Below are positions 33,271 to 41,598 of a DNA stretch of 64,000 bases, piece after piece. How positions within the stretch are numbered: the first letter of the stretch is position 1; every line of letters starts with the position of its first letter. Both the position numbers and the translations under genes were made by a program. Source of the stretch: Neorhizobium galegae (GTDB lineage Bacteria > Pseudomonadota > Alphaproteobacteria > Rhizobiales > Rhizobiaceae); assembly GCF_017877055.1 (NCBI RefSeq), contig NZ_JAGIPG010000003.1:248001-312000 (forward strand), written 5' to 3'. The notes below the pieces were generated by a model, which had not been told where the DNA came from, did not search any database, and saw only the letters and a list, made by a program, of their open reading frames with translations.

Positions 33271-35220
33271 TCAGCTCGTGAACGTGAACTGCTGCGGCAG
33301 GGCAGGGCCGGGGTTTGGCCAGGACCAGCTGTCCGGCTGTTTTTCCGGAACGTTGCGCAGATTGTTGCGGATCACGCCGAAGCCACCGACGGCGAGGCAG
33401 ATCCCCATGACTTCGAATTCTTCCGCAGTGATATCGAAGAGCTGCTTCATGATCGCGCCGCGCTTGTTGACATCGGCCGTGGAACGAGCCTCGTCATAGA
33501 GCTTGAAACGCTTCTTCTGGCTTTCCGGCGGCTCTTCGCCCTTGGCGCCGTTGGACGTGTACCAGAGCGTCCACGGAATGGCGTAGCGCGATCCCTGCGG
33601 ATGGAATGCAAAGAAGTCGCGTGGGTCGAGCATCGGGTCGAGGCCGCCGGGACCTGGCCAGACCTGCGCGTCGTGAGCATTGTCGTCGCCTCTCGTATAA
33701 TAGAGAGCGCGTTCGATGGTGTTGACCTTCATGCTCACCCCGATCTTGGCCCAATGCGCCTTCACCAATTCCAGCACGTCGACGAGGTCGGGATAGAGTG
33801 TCGGGATGACGTCGACCGCGAAGAAGAGCGGCTGGCCGTCAGGCCGAAGACGGATGCCGTTGGCATTCTTCTTGTCTAGACCGGCCTTGTCGAGCATCGC
33901 ATTGGCCTTGTCCGTCGCAAATTCGGTGAACTGCCGAGCCAGCTTCTCGTGATACCAAGGATGGCCGGGACGGGGTCCGGTCTGGTAGCCCTCGCTCTGC
34001 CCGAAGTAGACGATGTCGATGATTTCCTGGCGGTTGATGCCCATCGACAGCGCCTGGCGGACCGATTTGTCCGCAAAAATCTTCCGCAGCACCGGATCCT
34101 TATGGGTCATGTTGAGGTAAAGCGAGCACTGCTGCGCCGCGGACGGTACAAGCGACAGCAGGCGGTAATCGCCCTTCTTCATGTTCTGCGACAGCGTCGG
34201 CTTGTTCGCGAGCGAGTTGATATGACGCTCCTGAATGTCGATCTTGCCGGAGATGACGTTGAGCATCAGCGACTCGACATCCTGTGAAATGCCGAAATTC
34301 AGTTCGTCGACATAGGGCAGCTGGTTGCCCTCGGTATCGACCTGCCAGAAGTAGGGATTGCGAACCATCAGCACGCGGGTCGCTCCGCCGGAATAGGCCT
34401 CCTTGATCATCCAGGGATCGAGCACCGGCTTCTCGGCATTGCCCCAGCGCTGCGGAATTTCGATGTCGCCGCACTTGGCACGGAAGAGATCCGGCCAGCT
34501 CGACGAACCGGCCGCCTTCACGTCCGCGTCGAGGTTCGGGTTGTATTTCGGCAGGTACTTGCTGCAGTAGTGCTTGGCGAACAGCGTCGGATGCTGGCCG
34601 AGCGGGGTCGCAAGGTTTTCCAGATAAAGCGCGTTGGCTGCGGCGAAGGTGAACTTGACGGTGTAGTCGTCGATCTTTTCGACAACGACCGGCTTGCCGG
34701 CCACGGAAATCTGCGCCGGCGTCGAGCTGTAGAGATCCTTGTTCTTGACGACATCCTCGATGGCGAACACCACGTCGTCGGCCGTGAACGGATGGCCGTC
34801 GGACCACTTCACGCCCTTCAAAAGGTAGAAGGTGAACTGGGAAGCATCTGCATTGACATCCCACCTCTCCGCGAGATTCGGCAGAGTTTCGGTGAAGTCC
34901 ATGTTCCAGCGCACCAGTCCCTGGTTGCCGACCATGCGCAGGATGCCGTTATGGTCGGACGAGCCGCGAAGGCCGCGCCGTAGCGTGCCGCCGTAAGTGC
35001 CTATTTTTTCCCAAGGCTTCACCACCATCGGGTTCTTCGGAAGACGTTCGGCAAGCGGCGGAAGCTTGCCATCCTTGACGAGAGCCGCAAGCTGCGGCGC
35101 CTCCTTGGTCGCGGCCGCGCTGGCGGTGCCGCCCGCAACCGACAGGGCAACGGCCCCGCCAACGCCTGCGAGGAACGTCCGGCGGGTAACGCCGGAAGAC
35201 ATGATTTCGTCGTCGCGCAT
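33271..35220 (-). CDS. ABC transporter substrate-binding protein (family 5) with Tat signal
   Basis: 649-residue periplasmic binding protein, longer than typical dipeptide binders (about 510-530). The N-terminus carries a twin-arginine signal, SSGVTRRTFLAGVGGAVAL, with cleavage near ASAAAT, so it is exported folded. Family 5 features are LNLAERWDVNADASQFTFYL, GVKWSDGHPFTADDVVFAIED and SVRQALSMGINRQEIIDIVY. The start at 35220 follows GGGAGGA. Its size and Tat export resemble oligosaccharide-binding members of the family. It is the first gene of the minus-strand operon and diverges from the rraA-like pseudogene and FadR-like regulator. Confidence 0.9.
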   Translation of the reverse strand: MRDDEIMSSGVTRRTFLAGVGGAVALSVAGGTASAAATKEAPQLAALVKDGKLPPLAERLPKNPMVVKPWEKIGTYGGTLRRGLRGSSDHNGILRMVGNQGLVRWNMDFTETLPNLAERWDVNADASQFTFYLLKGVKWSDGHPFTADDVVFAIEDVVKNKDLYSSTPAQISVAGKPVVVEKIDDYTVKFTFAAANALYLENLATPLGQHPTLFAKHYCSKYLPKYNPNLDADVKAAGSSSWPDLFRAKCGDIEIPQRWGNAEKPVLDPWMIKEAYSGGATRVLMVRNPYFWQVDTEGNQLPYVDELNFGISQDVESLMLNVISGKIDIQERHINSLANKPTLSQNMKKGDYRLLSLVPSAAQQCSLYLNMTHKDPVLRKIFADKSVRQALSMGINRQEIIDIVYFGQSEGYQTGPRPGHPWYHEKLARQFTEFATDKANAMLDKAGLDKKNANGIRLRPDGQPLFFAVDVIPTLYPDLVDVLELVKAHWAKIGVSMKVNTIERALYYTRGDDNAHDAQVWPGPGGLDPMLDPRDFFAFHPQGSRYAIPWTLWYTSNGAKGEEPPESQKKRFKLYDEARSTADVNKRGAIMKQLFDITAEEFEVMGICLAVGGFGVIRNNLRNVPEKQPDSWSWPNPGPALPQQFTFTS

Positions 35221-35350
35221 TAATTTCCTCCCAAATGAACCGCCGACCTGAAAGGCGATCGATAGCGGGTTCCCAACCGCCACGACCGCCGAGGACCTCC
35301 ATCCCATCGGCTGAAACGACCATAAGCAGGTTTTCAGATGATTACAAGTA

Positions 35351-35379
35351 TTGACAGATTTTTACAGGTTAAATACTGC
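35351..35379 (+). promoter_or_regulatory. Candidate promoter with flanking dyad for the regulator operon
   Basis: TTGACA at 35351-35356 is a perfect -35 hexamer, with TACTGC 17 bases further as a poor -10. AGTATT (35347-35352) and AATACT (35372-35377) form an inverted repeat that overlaps both elements, a layout expected for an operator bound by the nearby GntR-type regulator. The -10 match is weak, so only moderate weight is given. Confidence 0.3.
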
Positions 35380-35415
35380 TGGTTTAAAAGAGCCATGTCG
35401 ACAGGGAGGAGACGC

Positions 35416-35835
35416 ATGACTTTCCGCGAAGACTCGCGCCAAAAGCTGACGCGTCTCGACGGCCACGCTTACGTCGGTGCTTGTGAAGCACGGCCGGCGG
35501 CACGTCTTCATTCGCAACGTGCACAAGATCAACAAGGGCGCTCCGCGCCTCGTCGCGCCTGCCTGCACACTGCGCCGTATTCGGGCGCGCGAGGACATCG
35601 ATCATCCGGGCGTTTTGGTCGGCCGACGTCATCCGCAGCGACGGGCGACGAAGGCGTGGTTGTCATTCCGGCTGCGATGGCTGAAGAGGTGGCCGACGAA
35701 GCCTTCGAGCAGACCGTTTTCGAGGATTTCGTCGAAGAACGCGTGAGAGCGAGCGAGGGTATTTTCGGGCTTTATCCGCCGGAAGCCGAAGCCGAGCAGG
35801 CTTTTCGCGAATGGAGACGTGAAAAGGGACGTTGA
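35416..35835 (+). pseudogene. RraA-family (HMG/CHA aldolase-like) gene, frameshifted and internally deleted
   Basis: An intact RraA-like protein has about 230 residues. Here MTFREDSRQKLT starts in frame 1 after RBS GGGAGGAG. The homology then shifts to frame 2 (VSTATLTSVLVKHGRRHVF, APRLVAPACTL, REDIDHPG) up to about 35640. It resumes in frame 1 at about 35650 with DEGVVVIPAAMAEEVADEA and IFGLYPPEAEAE. About 95 codons of the middle, which carry the active-site Arg/Asp segment, are absent. Functional relatives cleave 4-hydroxy-4-methyl-2-oxoglutarate-type acids or decarboxylate oxaloacetate, and they commonly occur in sugar-acid operons. The remaining reading frame runs into the regulator start (TGATG), so it may still matter for translation coupling. 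Confidence 0.75.
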
Positions 35836-36554
35836 TGAACCAATCGGGCGTGATAGCGGCCGCGAAAGCGGAGCCTCGTTTCAGCGACATCATCTACGAG
35901 AAGATCGTAGGCATGATCGCGGACGGCCGTTTTCCCATCAACGAGCGCCTTCCCTCCGAGCCGAACCTTGCAGTCATGTTCGGGGCGTCCCGGCCCGTGG
36001 TGCGCGAAGCTCTGGAGCGGCTTCGCAGGGATCAGTTGATCGTCTCGCGCAAGGGATCCGGCTCCTATGTGCGGCAGCGGCCGGACTCGTCGGTGCTGAA
36101 GCAGGTTCCGGTCGGATCGCTTGCCGACGTGCAGAGGTTCTTCGAGTTTCGCGCCGGGCTTGAGGCGGAAGCGGCAGAACTGGCGGCCCGCAACTGGCAA
36201 GCCCATGACAGGATCCGTATTCTATCGGCGCTTGCGGCCCTCGAACACTGTCTCGAGATGGGCGAACTCGGTGCAGAAGAGGACCAGTCCCTGCACGATG
36301 CCATCGCCGCCGCGACCGGCAACCAGTTCCACGTCACCGTCCGCGATTGGTTCAGGCCACATTTTTCGATCGGCATGTCGGTGACCCGCAGCCTCAGCCT
36401 GAAGCGGACGCCGCTGCACGTGCGGCACGTGCAGGACGAGCATCAGGCGATTGTTGAGGCGATCCTGGCGCGCCGTGAAACGGCGGCCCATGACGCTATG
36501 AAGAACCATATACTGAATGCGCGCGCCCGCATGTTCCAGGGCGTGGGAGGCTAG
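35835..36554 (+). CDS. GntR family transcriptional regulator (FadR/FCD type)
   Basis: 239-residue regulator with an N-terminal winged helix at about 18-85 (FPINERLPSEPNLAVMFGASRPVVREALERLRRD) and a helical FCD domain. Metal-ligand-like residues in the FCD domain are D in EDQSLHDAIAA near 152, H in RHVQDEHQAIVEAIL and H in AMKNHILNA. The ATG shares one base with the pseudogene stop (TGATG), and RBS AAGGGA lies upstream. It heads the uronate/aldarate genes at 36570-39245 and diverges from the transporter operon, so it probably controls both. By precedent (UxuR/ExuR-like, DgoR) the inducer would be a uronate, aldonate or keto-deoxy acid. Confidence 0.9.
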   Translation: MNQSGVIAAAKAEPRFSDIIYEKIVGMIADGRFPINERLPSEPNLAVMFGASRPVVREALERLRRDQLIVSRKGSGSYVRQRPDSSVLKQVPVGSLADVQRFFEFRAGLEAEAAELAARNWQAHDRIRILSALAALEHCLEMGELGAEEDQSLHDAIAAATGNQFHVTVRDWFRPHFSIGMSVTRSLSLKRTPLHVRHVQDEHQAIVEAILARRETAAHDAMKNHILNARARMFQGVGG

Positions 36555-36569
36555 GAGGCCTTCGATTTC

Positions 36570-37430
36570 ATGCGATGCGAGGCATCGCGAGGAGGGGCAT
36601 TGAAACGGATCGCGATAACGGGTGGTGCGGGCAATATCGCCACGCAGCTTAGGGGATTTCTACGCCCCGAGGCGGAGCATATCAGGCTGATCGACATCAG
36701 GCCGGCGAAAGAACTGGCGTCGAACGAAAGCTTCTTCGAGGGCGATCTCGCGGATGCAAACGCAATGCGTGCCGCACTCGAGGGCATGGACGGCGTCATT
36801 CATCTTGGCGGGCTCCCCCGCGAGGCCGAGATCGGCGACATGCTGCAGAGCAATATTCTTGGCACCTACAATCTGTACGATGCCGCCCGCGCCAACGGCA
36901 CGAACCGCGTCGTTTTTGCGTCCAGCAACCATGCGACCGGGTTCTATCCCCGTTCCCAGACGATCACGCCCCTCGACGTGCCGCGTCCCGACACGCGCTA
37001 CGGCCTGTCGAAATGCTGGGGCGAGATGGTTGCCGGGTTTTATTACGACAAGGCGGGCATCCGCACGCTGTCGATCCGCATCGGCAATGCCGGTCCCTAT
37101 CCGAACAGCGAACGGGCGGCGGCGATCTGGATCAGCCCGCGCGACCTGTTTCAGCTTGTGAAGATCGGCCTCACCCATCCCGACATCGCTGCGGCCGTCG
37201 TCTATGGCATGTCGCGCAATGATGCCGGCTGGTGGAAGGATGAACTCGCCGAGCGGCTAGGCTACCGGCCACAGGATTTCACGCGCGATCATCTTCGCCT
37301 GGAACCCGTGGACGAAAGCCTAGTCGCGGCATTCTTCCAAGGGGGCGGTTTCTGCGATTCGCAACACGACGGAACGATCCGGCTCCGCGACGAGAACGGA
37401 CTGATCGTACTCACGGAGGCTGCACGATGA
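36570..37430 (+). CDS. Uronate dehydrogenase-like NAD-dependent epimerase/dehydratase family protein
   Basis: 286-residue short-chain-type oxidoreductase resembling Agrobacterium uronate dehydrogenase (Udh). It has nucleotide loop TGGAGNIA near 17-24, Asp-binding IDIRP, LHLGG-like VIHLGGLPRE, FASSNHATGFYP, catalytic Tyr144 and Lys148 in YGLSKCWGE, and SRNDAGWWKD in place of the Udh ASANDAGWW. Udh oxidises D-glucuronate or D-galacturonate to the aldarolactone with NAD+. The start is ambiguous: ATG 36570 follows AGGAGG, while TTG 36600 follows GAGGAGGGG and begins at the family's usual KRIAITGG. It overlaps the lactonase gene by 4 bases, consistent with hand-over of the lactone. Confidence 0.85.
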   Translation: MRCEASRGGALKRIAITGGAGNIATQLRGFLRPEAEHIRLIDIRPAKELASNESFFEGDLADANAMRAALEGMDGVIHLGGLPREAEIGDMLQSNILGTYNLYDAARANGTNRVVFASSNHATGFYPRSQTITPLDVPRPDTRYGLSKCWGEMVAGFYYDKAGIRTLSIRIGNAGPYPNSERAAAIWISPRDLFQLVKIGLTHPDIAAAVVYGMSRNDAGWWKDELAERLGYRPQDFTRDHLRLEPVDESLVAAFFQGGGFCDSQHDGTIRLRDENGLIVLTEAAR

Positions 37431-38308
37431 GCGAAACAAAGATCATTACACCGAAGGTTCGCCGCGTCATCGACTTTCCCTTGAAGGTCGGAGAGTCCCC
37501 CACCTGGGACGACCGCACCGGCGCTCTCTGGTTCGTCGACATCCTCGCGCCCGCGGCAATCCGCCTGCGGGCCGGCGGCGGCATCGACCGGTTCGAGATG
37601 CCGGCGAAGATCGGCTGCCTGGCACTTTGTGAAAATGGCGACGTCGCGGCGGCGCTGGAAAGCGGCGTATATCTGCTGAACCCTCAAACAGGTTCGATGA
37701 AACTGCTCTGCGATCCGGACGGCGGCCGGCCGAACAGTCGGCTTAACGATGGAAAGGCCGGGCCGGACGGCTGCTTCTGGGTCGGCACCCGCGACGAGGC
37801 AATACCGCAGACGGGCAACGGCCGCCTTTATCGGGTGAAGCCGGACGGGTCGTTCGAAACAATCATCGATGGCGACCTGATGACCTCCAACGGTATCGGC
37901 TGGAGCCCGGACGGACGGACGATGTACCATTCCGACAGTAGCCAACTCTACGCGCAGATCTTCGATTTCGATCCTGCGCACGGCGTCACAGGTCCGCCTC
38001 GCCTCCTGCATAACTTCACAGTGGAGGAAGGACGGCCAGACGGTGCCGCCGTGGATGCCGAAGGATTCTATTGGATCGCCGGCCAGCAAGGGGGACGGCT
38101 CAACCGCATCTCGCCGGACGGAAAGGTTGTCGAGGCCTATCTGATGCCCGCCAAGGGGCCGAGCATGCCCTGCTTCGGCGGACCCGATCTCGCTACTCTC
38201 TACGTGACCACGCTCTCGACCGACAACAACGGCACTTTCGAAGACGGCACGATCTACGCCTTCGAGCCGGGGGTCCGCGGCACGCCTGTTCATCGCTTCG
38301 CAATCTGA
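37427..38308 (+). CDS. SMP-30/gluconolactonase family lactonase
   Basis: 293-residue six-bladed beta-propeller lactonase. The divalent-metal and active-site residues of the family are visible: Glu in VGESPTWDD near 23, Asn/Asp in NSRLNDGKAGPDG near 104-107, Asn in TSNGIGWSPDG near 153, and Asp in GRPDGAAVDAEG near 205. It probably hydrolyses the aldarolactone produced by the adjacent uronate dehydrogenase. Cytoplasmic (no signal peptide). It overlaps the dehydrogenase gene by 4 bases and is followed 10 bases later by the DapA-family gene. Confidence 0.88.
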   Translation: MSETKIITPKVRRVIDFPLKVGESPTWDDRTGALWFVDILAPAAIRLRAGGGIDRFEMPAKIGCLALCENGDVAAALESGVYLLNPQTGSMKLLCDPDGGRPNSRLNDGKAGPDGCFWVGTRDEAIPQTGNGRLYRVKPDGSFETIIDGDLMTSNGIGWSPDGRTMYHSDSSQLYAQIFDFDPAHGVTGPPRLLHNFTVEEGRPDGAAVDAEGFYWIAGQQGGRLNRISPDGKVVEAYLMPAKGPSMPCFGGPDLATLYVTTLSTDNNGTFEDGTIYAFEPGVRGTPVHRFAI

Positions 38309-38318
38309 GGAAACGCTT

Positions 38319-39245
38319 ATGGATATCCAGACATTCCGCGAAATCCTGACCGGCATTTCCGGTGTACCGATCACCGCCTATGGAGCGGATGGCGAGGTCG
38401 ACATCGGTGTCACCCGTGCGATTTACGCGCGAGTGGCGAAAGCTGGCATCCACAACATCGTCGCGGCCGGCAATACCGGTGAGTTTTATGCGCTCACTCC
38501 GGCGGAAATCACGGTCGTCACCGAAGCGGCCGTGGCGGGTGTCGACGGCAAGGCGCCGGTGACGGCTGCCGTAGGGCGCTCGTTGCGAGAGGCGATCGCC
38601 ATGGCAAGAACAGCCAAGACGATCGGTGCGTCCGCCGTCATGTCGCATCAGCCGGTCGATCCTTTCGCAGCGCCCGCCGCCCAGATCGATTATTTCCGCA
38701 ATCTCGCCGATGCCTCCCTGCTGCCGATGGTCGCTTACGTAAGGGCGGATGGTTTCAGCCTTGACGACATGCTGCGGCTCGCGGCCCATCCGAACATCGC
38801 CGGCATCAAGTTTGCGACTACCGATATCCTGCTTCTATCTCGGGCCGTCGGGGCCTCCGCTGGGGGCAACGCGCTGTTCGTTTGCGGCCTGGCGGAAAGC
38901 TGGGCGCCAGCCTTCACCGCCGCCGGCGCCCGGGGGTTCACGTCCGGCCTCGTCAACGTCGCGCCTCAAATTTCGCTGGCGATTCATGCCGCGCTCGAGT
39001 CCGGAGATTATCAGGAGGCTCGCCGAATGATCGAAATCATCGAGCCGTTCGAGCGGATGCGTACCCAGTACCGCAATGGCGCAAACGTTACGGTCGTCAA
39101 GGAAGCCGTGGAGATAGAGCTTGGCATTTCCGTCGGCGAGGTGCGGGTTCCCGGCTTGCCGCGGCTCGCTGAGGAAGACCGGGTAAAATTGATCGAAACG
39201 CTCGGCAAATGGCCGCCCCTAATTGGCCGAGTATCCGGATATTGA
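38319..39245 (+). CDS. DapA-family dehydratase/aldolase (keto-deoxy sugar acid)
   Basis: 308-residue N-acetylneuraminate lyase/dihydrodipicolinate synthase superfamily TIM barrel. GNTGEFYAL at 51-59 binds the alpha-keto-acid carboxylate, Tyr140 in MVAYVRADG is the conserved tyrosine, and LYS164 in IAGIKFAT is the Schiff-base lysine. In sugar-acid operons such proteins are 5-dehydro-4-deoxyglucarate dehydratases (giving 2-oxoglutarate semialdehyde) or 2-keto-3-deoxy-acid aldolases. Both fit the preceding dehydrogenase, lactonase and dehydratases. It is the last gene of the plus-strand operon; no obvious terminator hairpin was seen after it. Confidence 0.87.
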   Translation: MDIQTFREILTGISGVPITAYGADGEVDIGVTRAIYARVAKAGIHNIVAAGNTGEFYALTPAEITVVTEAAVAGVDGKAPVTAAVGRSLREAIAMARTAKTIGASAVMSHQPVDPFAAPAAQIDYFRNLADASLLPMVAYVRADGFSLDDMLRLAAHPNIAGIKFATTDILLLSRAVGASAGGNALFVCGLAESWAPAFTAAGARGFTSGLVNVAPQISLAIHAALESGDYQEARRMIEIIEPFERMRTQYRNGANVTVVKEAVEIELGISVGEVRVPGLPRLAEEDRVKLIETLGKWPPLIGRVSGY

Positions 39246-39470
39246 AGTCGGCGACCTCGGGCGAGCCTCGCGCGGAGCTTCGACCGAATCAGCATGCCGC
39301 CCGCCGTAATTCCTCGCTAGTAAGCGTGCCCATCGGGACCAGTTGACGGTAAATATCATGGCTGCCTCCGGTCGGAGCGGCCGACGAGCAGGGGTAGAGT
39401 TGCACATCAACCACAGGTACTCGTCCCCAGGCTGTCATAATGGCTTTTTTGTGCCGAGATCATATTGCCG

Positions 39471-39498
39471 TGACGTATCTCCTTGATACTTGTCAAGG
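39471..39498. promoter_or_regulatory. Overlapping dyads upstream of the polysaccharide-export gene
   Basis: TGACGTATC and GATACTTGTCA form an inverted repeat around TCCTT (39471-39495). Partly overlapping it, CCTTGA and TCAAGG (39481-39498) form a second perfect 6-base dyad around TACTTG. They lie about 30 bases before the export-gene start, a position suited to an operator. The rest of 39246-39526 shows no gene. Confidence 0.3.
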
Positions 39499-39526
39499 AA
39501 ACGAGGCTTTTCCAAAAGGATACGGG

Positions 39527-40666
39527 ATGCGGAAGCTTGCCCCTTGCGTCTTTGTCGCGGTTCTCAGTGCCTGTGCCGCACCGTCGGACGGCCCGTCAGC
39601 CGGCAGGTTCTACGACGCGACGGATCCCCAGACTGGGCAGAAAATTCCGGTCGTGCGGCTGGCAAATGCGCCGATGGAGCCGTTCAACGTTGCCCCGCTC
39701 GGTTATTCCGCCGGCGATCAAGGCCTCAGCGTCCTGCGCTCCACGGGATTTGCGGACAGCAGGCTGCGCCGCGGCGACGTCATCGAGGTCACCATCCTTG
39801 ATACCGGCGAGGAAGGCATGTTCTCCTCGACCCAGAGCAAGACACTGAACCTGGGGCGTTTCACCGTCGATTCCGCCGGCACCGTGACCTTGCCTTTCGT
39901 CGGAAGGCAGCGTGTGCTGGAATCCTCGCCGGAGGCGCTGCAGGCGCGGATCGCATCCGGTCTGAAGGGTTCGGCAGTCAACCCGCAGGCCGTGGTCACC
40001 GTCGTCGACAAGCCGACCACCGGTTTTACGGTCAATGGCGATGTCCGGGCTGCCGGCCGTTTCCCGCTCACCGCGCGGAAGGAGCGTGTTCTCGACGCCA
40101 TCGCGCTTGCCGGCGGTGCCTCCTCGGCGCCGACCGCGGCGACGGTGACCGTCATCCGCGGCAAGCAGAGGGCCAGCGCGCCGCTCGAGCGGGTGCTCAA
40201 CGAGGATCGCCAGAACATCTACCTCCTGCCGGAAGACCAGGTCTATATCGGCAAGGATGCGCCTTCTTTCACCGCCTTCGGTGCGTTCAAGAGCGTCGGC
40301 GAGTTCGAATTCGAGCCCGGCAAGCTCACTCTGATGCAGGCATTCAGCCGTGCGGGCGGGCTGCTCGACGACCGGGCCGATGCCAGCAATTTCTATGTGG
40401 TGCGCAACCAGCCCGTCTACAGCCAGGTCGCGGCGGCAACCGCTGCCAAGAACCCCGGTACCACGACTGTCATGACGACCAGGCCGGCAATCTACCGCGT
40501 GGACATGAAGGATGTGGCCAACCTGTCGCTGATGCAACGGTTCAAGATGGCGGACGGCGACATTCTTTATGCCAGCAATTCGGGTCTCGTGGATTTCGCC
40601 AAGCTCTTCACGATCTATCAGAAGAGCGCGCCGACGGCCGCCGCGCCGCTGCCCGGCAGCAACTGA
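39527..40666 (+). CDS. Polysaccharide export outer-membrane lipoprotein (Wza-like)
   Basis: 379-residue secreted protein. The ATG at 39527 opens a lipoprotein signal peptide, MRKLAPCVFVAVLSAC, with lipobox LSAC at residue 16. A poly-export domain (GDVIEVTILDTGEEGMFS to QAVVTVVDKP, about 80-170) and two SLBB-type segments (FTVNGDVRAAGRFPL and SVGEFEFEPGKLTL) follow. Such proteins form the outer-membrane channel for capsule or exopolysaccharide. No polymerase, glycosyltransferase or Wzc-like kinase gene is nearby, so it may serve a system encoded elsewhere. It ends 2 bases from the stop of the converging T6SS kinase gene. Confidence 0.85.
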   Translation: MRKLAPCVFVAVLSACAAPSDGPSAGRFYDATDPQTGQKIPVVRLANAPMEPFNVAPLGYSAGDQGLSVLRSTGFADSRLRRGDVIEVTILDTGEEGMFSSTQSKTLNLGRFTVDSAGTVTLPFVGRQRVLESSPEALQARIASGLKGSAVNPQAVVTVVDKPTTGFTVNGDVRAAGRFPLTARKERVLDAIALAGGASSAPTAATVTVIRGKQRASAPLERVLNEDRQNIYLLPEDQVYIGKDAPSFTAFGAFKSVGEFEFEPGKLTLMQAFSRAGGLLDDRADASNFYVVRNQPVYSQVAAATAAKNPGTTTVMTTRPAIYRVDMKDVANLSLMQRFKMADGDILYASNSGLVDFAKLFTIYQKSAPTAAAPLPGSN

Positions 40667-40668
40667 CC

Positions 40669-41598
40669 CTAACCCGGGATTTCTTGGTCAAGGCCGCCCA
40701 GCAGATGCAGGGCGGCTTTCGCATTTTCGGGCCGCTCCTGCGGTTGCGGACGCGCCAGTTCCGTGGCGAGCCGGCGCAAGCGCTCCACGATCGCGCCGGT
40801 CTCTTGGCAATGATCGAGGAGAGTCGACAGGATAAGGCCGGCCGCATGGAGATCCGAACGGCCGTCGAGGGCCTGTCCCGCCACCTGTTCGGGTGGGGCG
40901 AATTGCGGGCGGCCGGCAAAGGCGATGTCGAGATCCCGATGGCGACGCCCCGTTTCAAGCACGATGCCGAAGTCGCCGATCTTCAGCCGTGAGAGATCGT
41001 CGCCCGGATAACGGAGGTTGGAGAGCGATAGATCGCCATGGACGTAGCCGGCCGCGTGGATCGCATCGAGGCCGCTTAGGACGGCGGCGATGATCTGTGT
41101 GATGCCGCCGACCGAAAGCGGCGCTTCCCGGACAAGGTCGGCAAGGCTGCGGTCGATCCATTCGAGGACCAGAGCCGGGCGGCCGTCGGCAAGCCGCAGA
41201 AGCGTCTGCGTCGCGGCCACGTTCGGATGGCGGATCGCGCCTCCGATCCTCGCCTCGCGCAGCAGCAGGTTTCGCGCGACGGGGTCGTCCGCCTGTTCGG
41301 GGCGGAGCGTCTTGATGGCGTGCAGGCTCTCCAGATCGCGATGACGGGCGCGATGGACCCGTGTCGTCGCACCCTCGTGGACCAGGGCTTCGAGCAGGAA
41401 AGTATTGGCGATGATCGTAGTGTCGTGACCGGCGAGGCGGTCTTCGCCCCGGTCCAGGGCATTGCGGACCTGATCGATCAGAGAACGGCGCCTTTCCGGA
41501 CCGTGGGCGTTGCCCCCGGCGACGGTCAGAGCGTGCCAGAGCGCCGCGAAACTGTGCGCAACCTCTTCAAAATCCGCATCCTCGGGAGGATCAACCAT
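40669..41598 (-). CDS. ppkA: T6SS serine/threonine protein kinase PpkA
   Basis: 309-residue Hanks-type kinase. It has ATP-binding Lys96 in HAIKTLRP, helix-C Glu in LLREARIGG near 115, catalytic loop YVHGDLSLSN at 185-194 (HGD in place of HRD), DFG at 209-211 and FAPPEQ at 233-238. There is no clear glycine loop and no membrane helix, so it is probably a cytoplasmic kinase. In A. tumefaciens PpkA phosphorylates TssL on Thr14 to activate secretion; the same Thr is present here. It is the last gene of the imp operon and overlaps the tagF-pppA gene by 8 bases. Confidence 0.87.
   Translation of the reverse strand: MVDPPEDADFEEVAHSFAALWHALTVAGGNAHGPERRRSLIDQVRNALDRGEDRLAGHDTTIIANTFLLEALVHEGATTRVHRARHRDLESLHAIKTLRPEQADDPVARNLLLREARIGGAIRHPNVAATQTLLRLADGRPALVLEWIDRSLADLVREAPLSVGGITQIIAAVLSGLDAIHAAGYVHGDLSLSNLRYPGDDLSRLKIGDFGIVLETGRRHRDLDIAFAGRPQFAPPEQVAGQALDGRSDLHAAGLILSTLLDHCQETGAIVERLRRLATELARPQPQERPENAKAALHLLGGLDQEIPG

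Noticed and set aside
36570..36599. Certain start for the uronate dehydrogenase at ATG 36570
   Set aside because: Both ATG 36570 and TTG 36600 have strong ribosome sites and the family start favours the latter, so the choice is left open in the entry.
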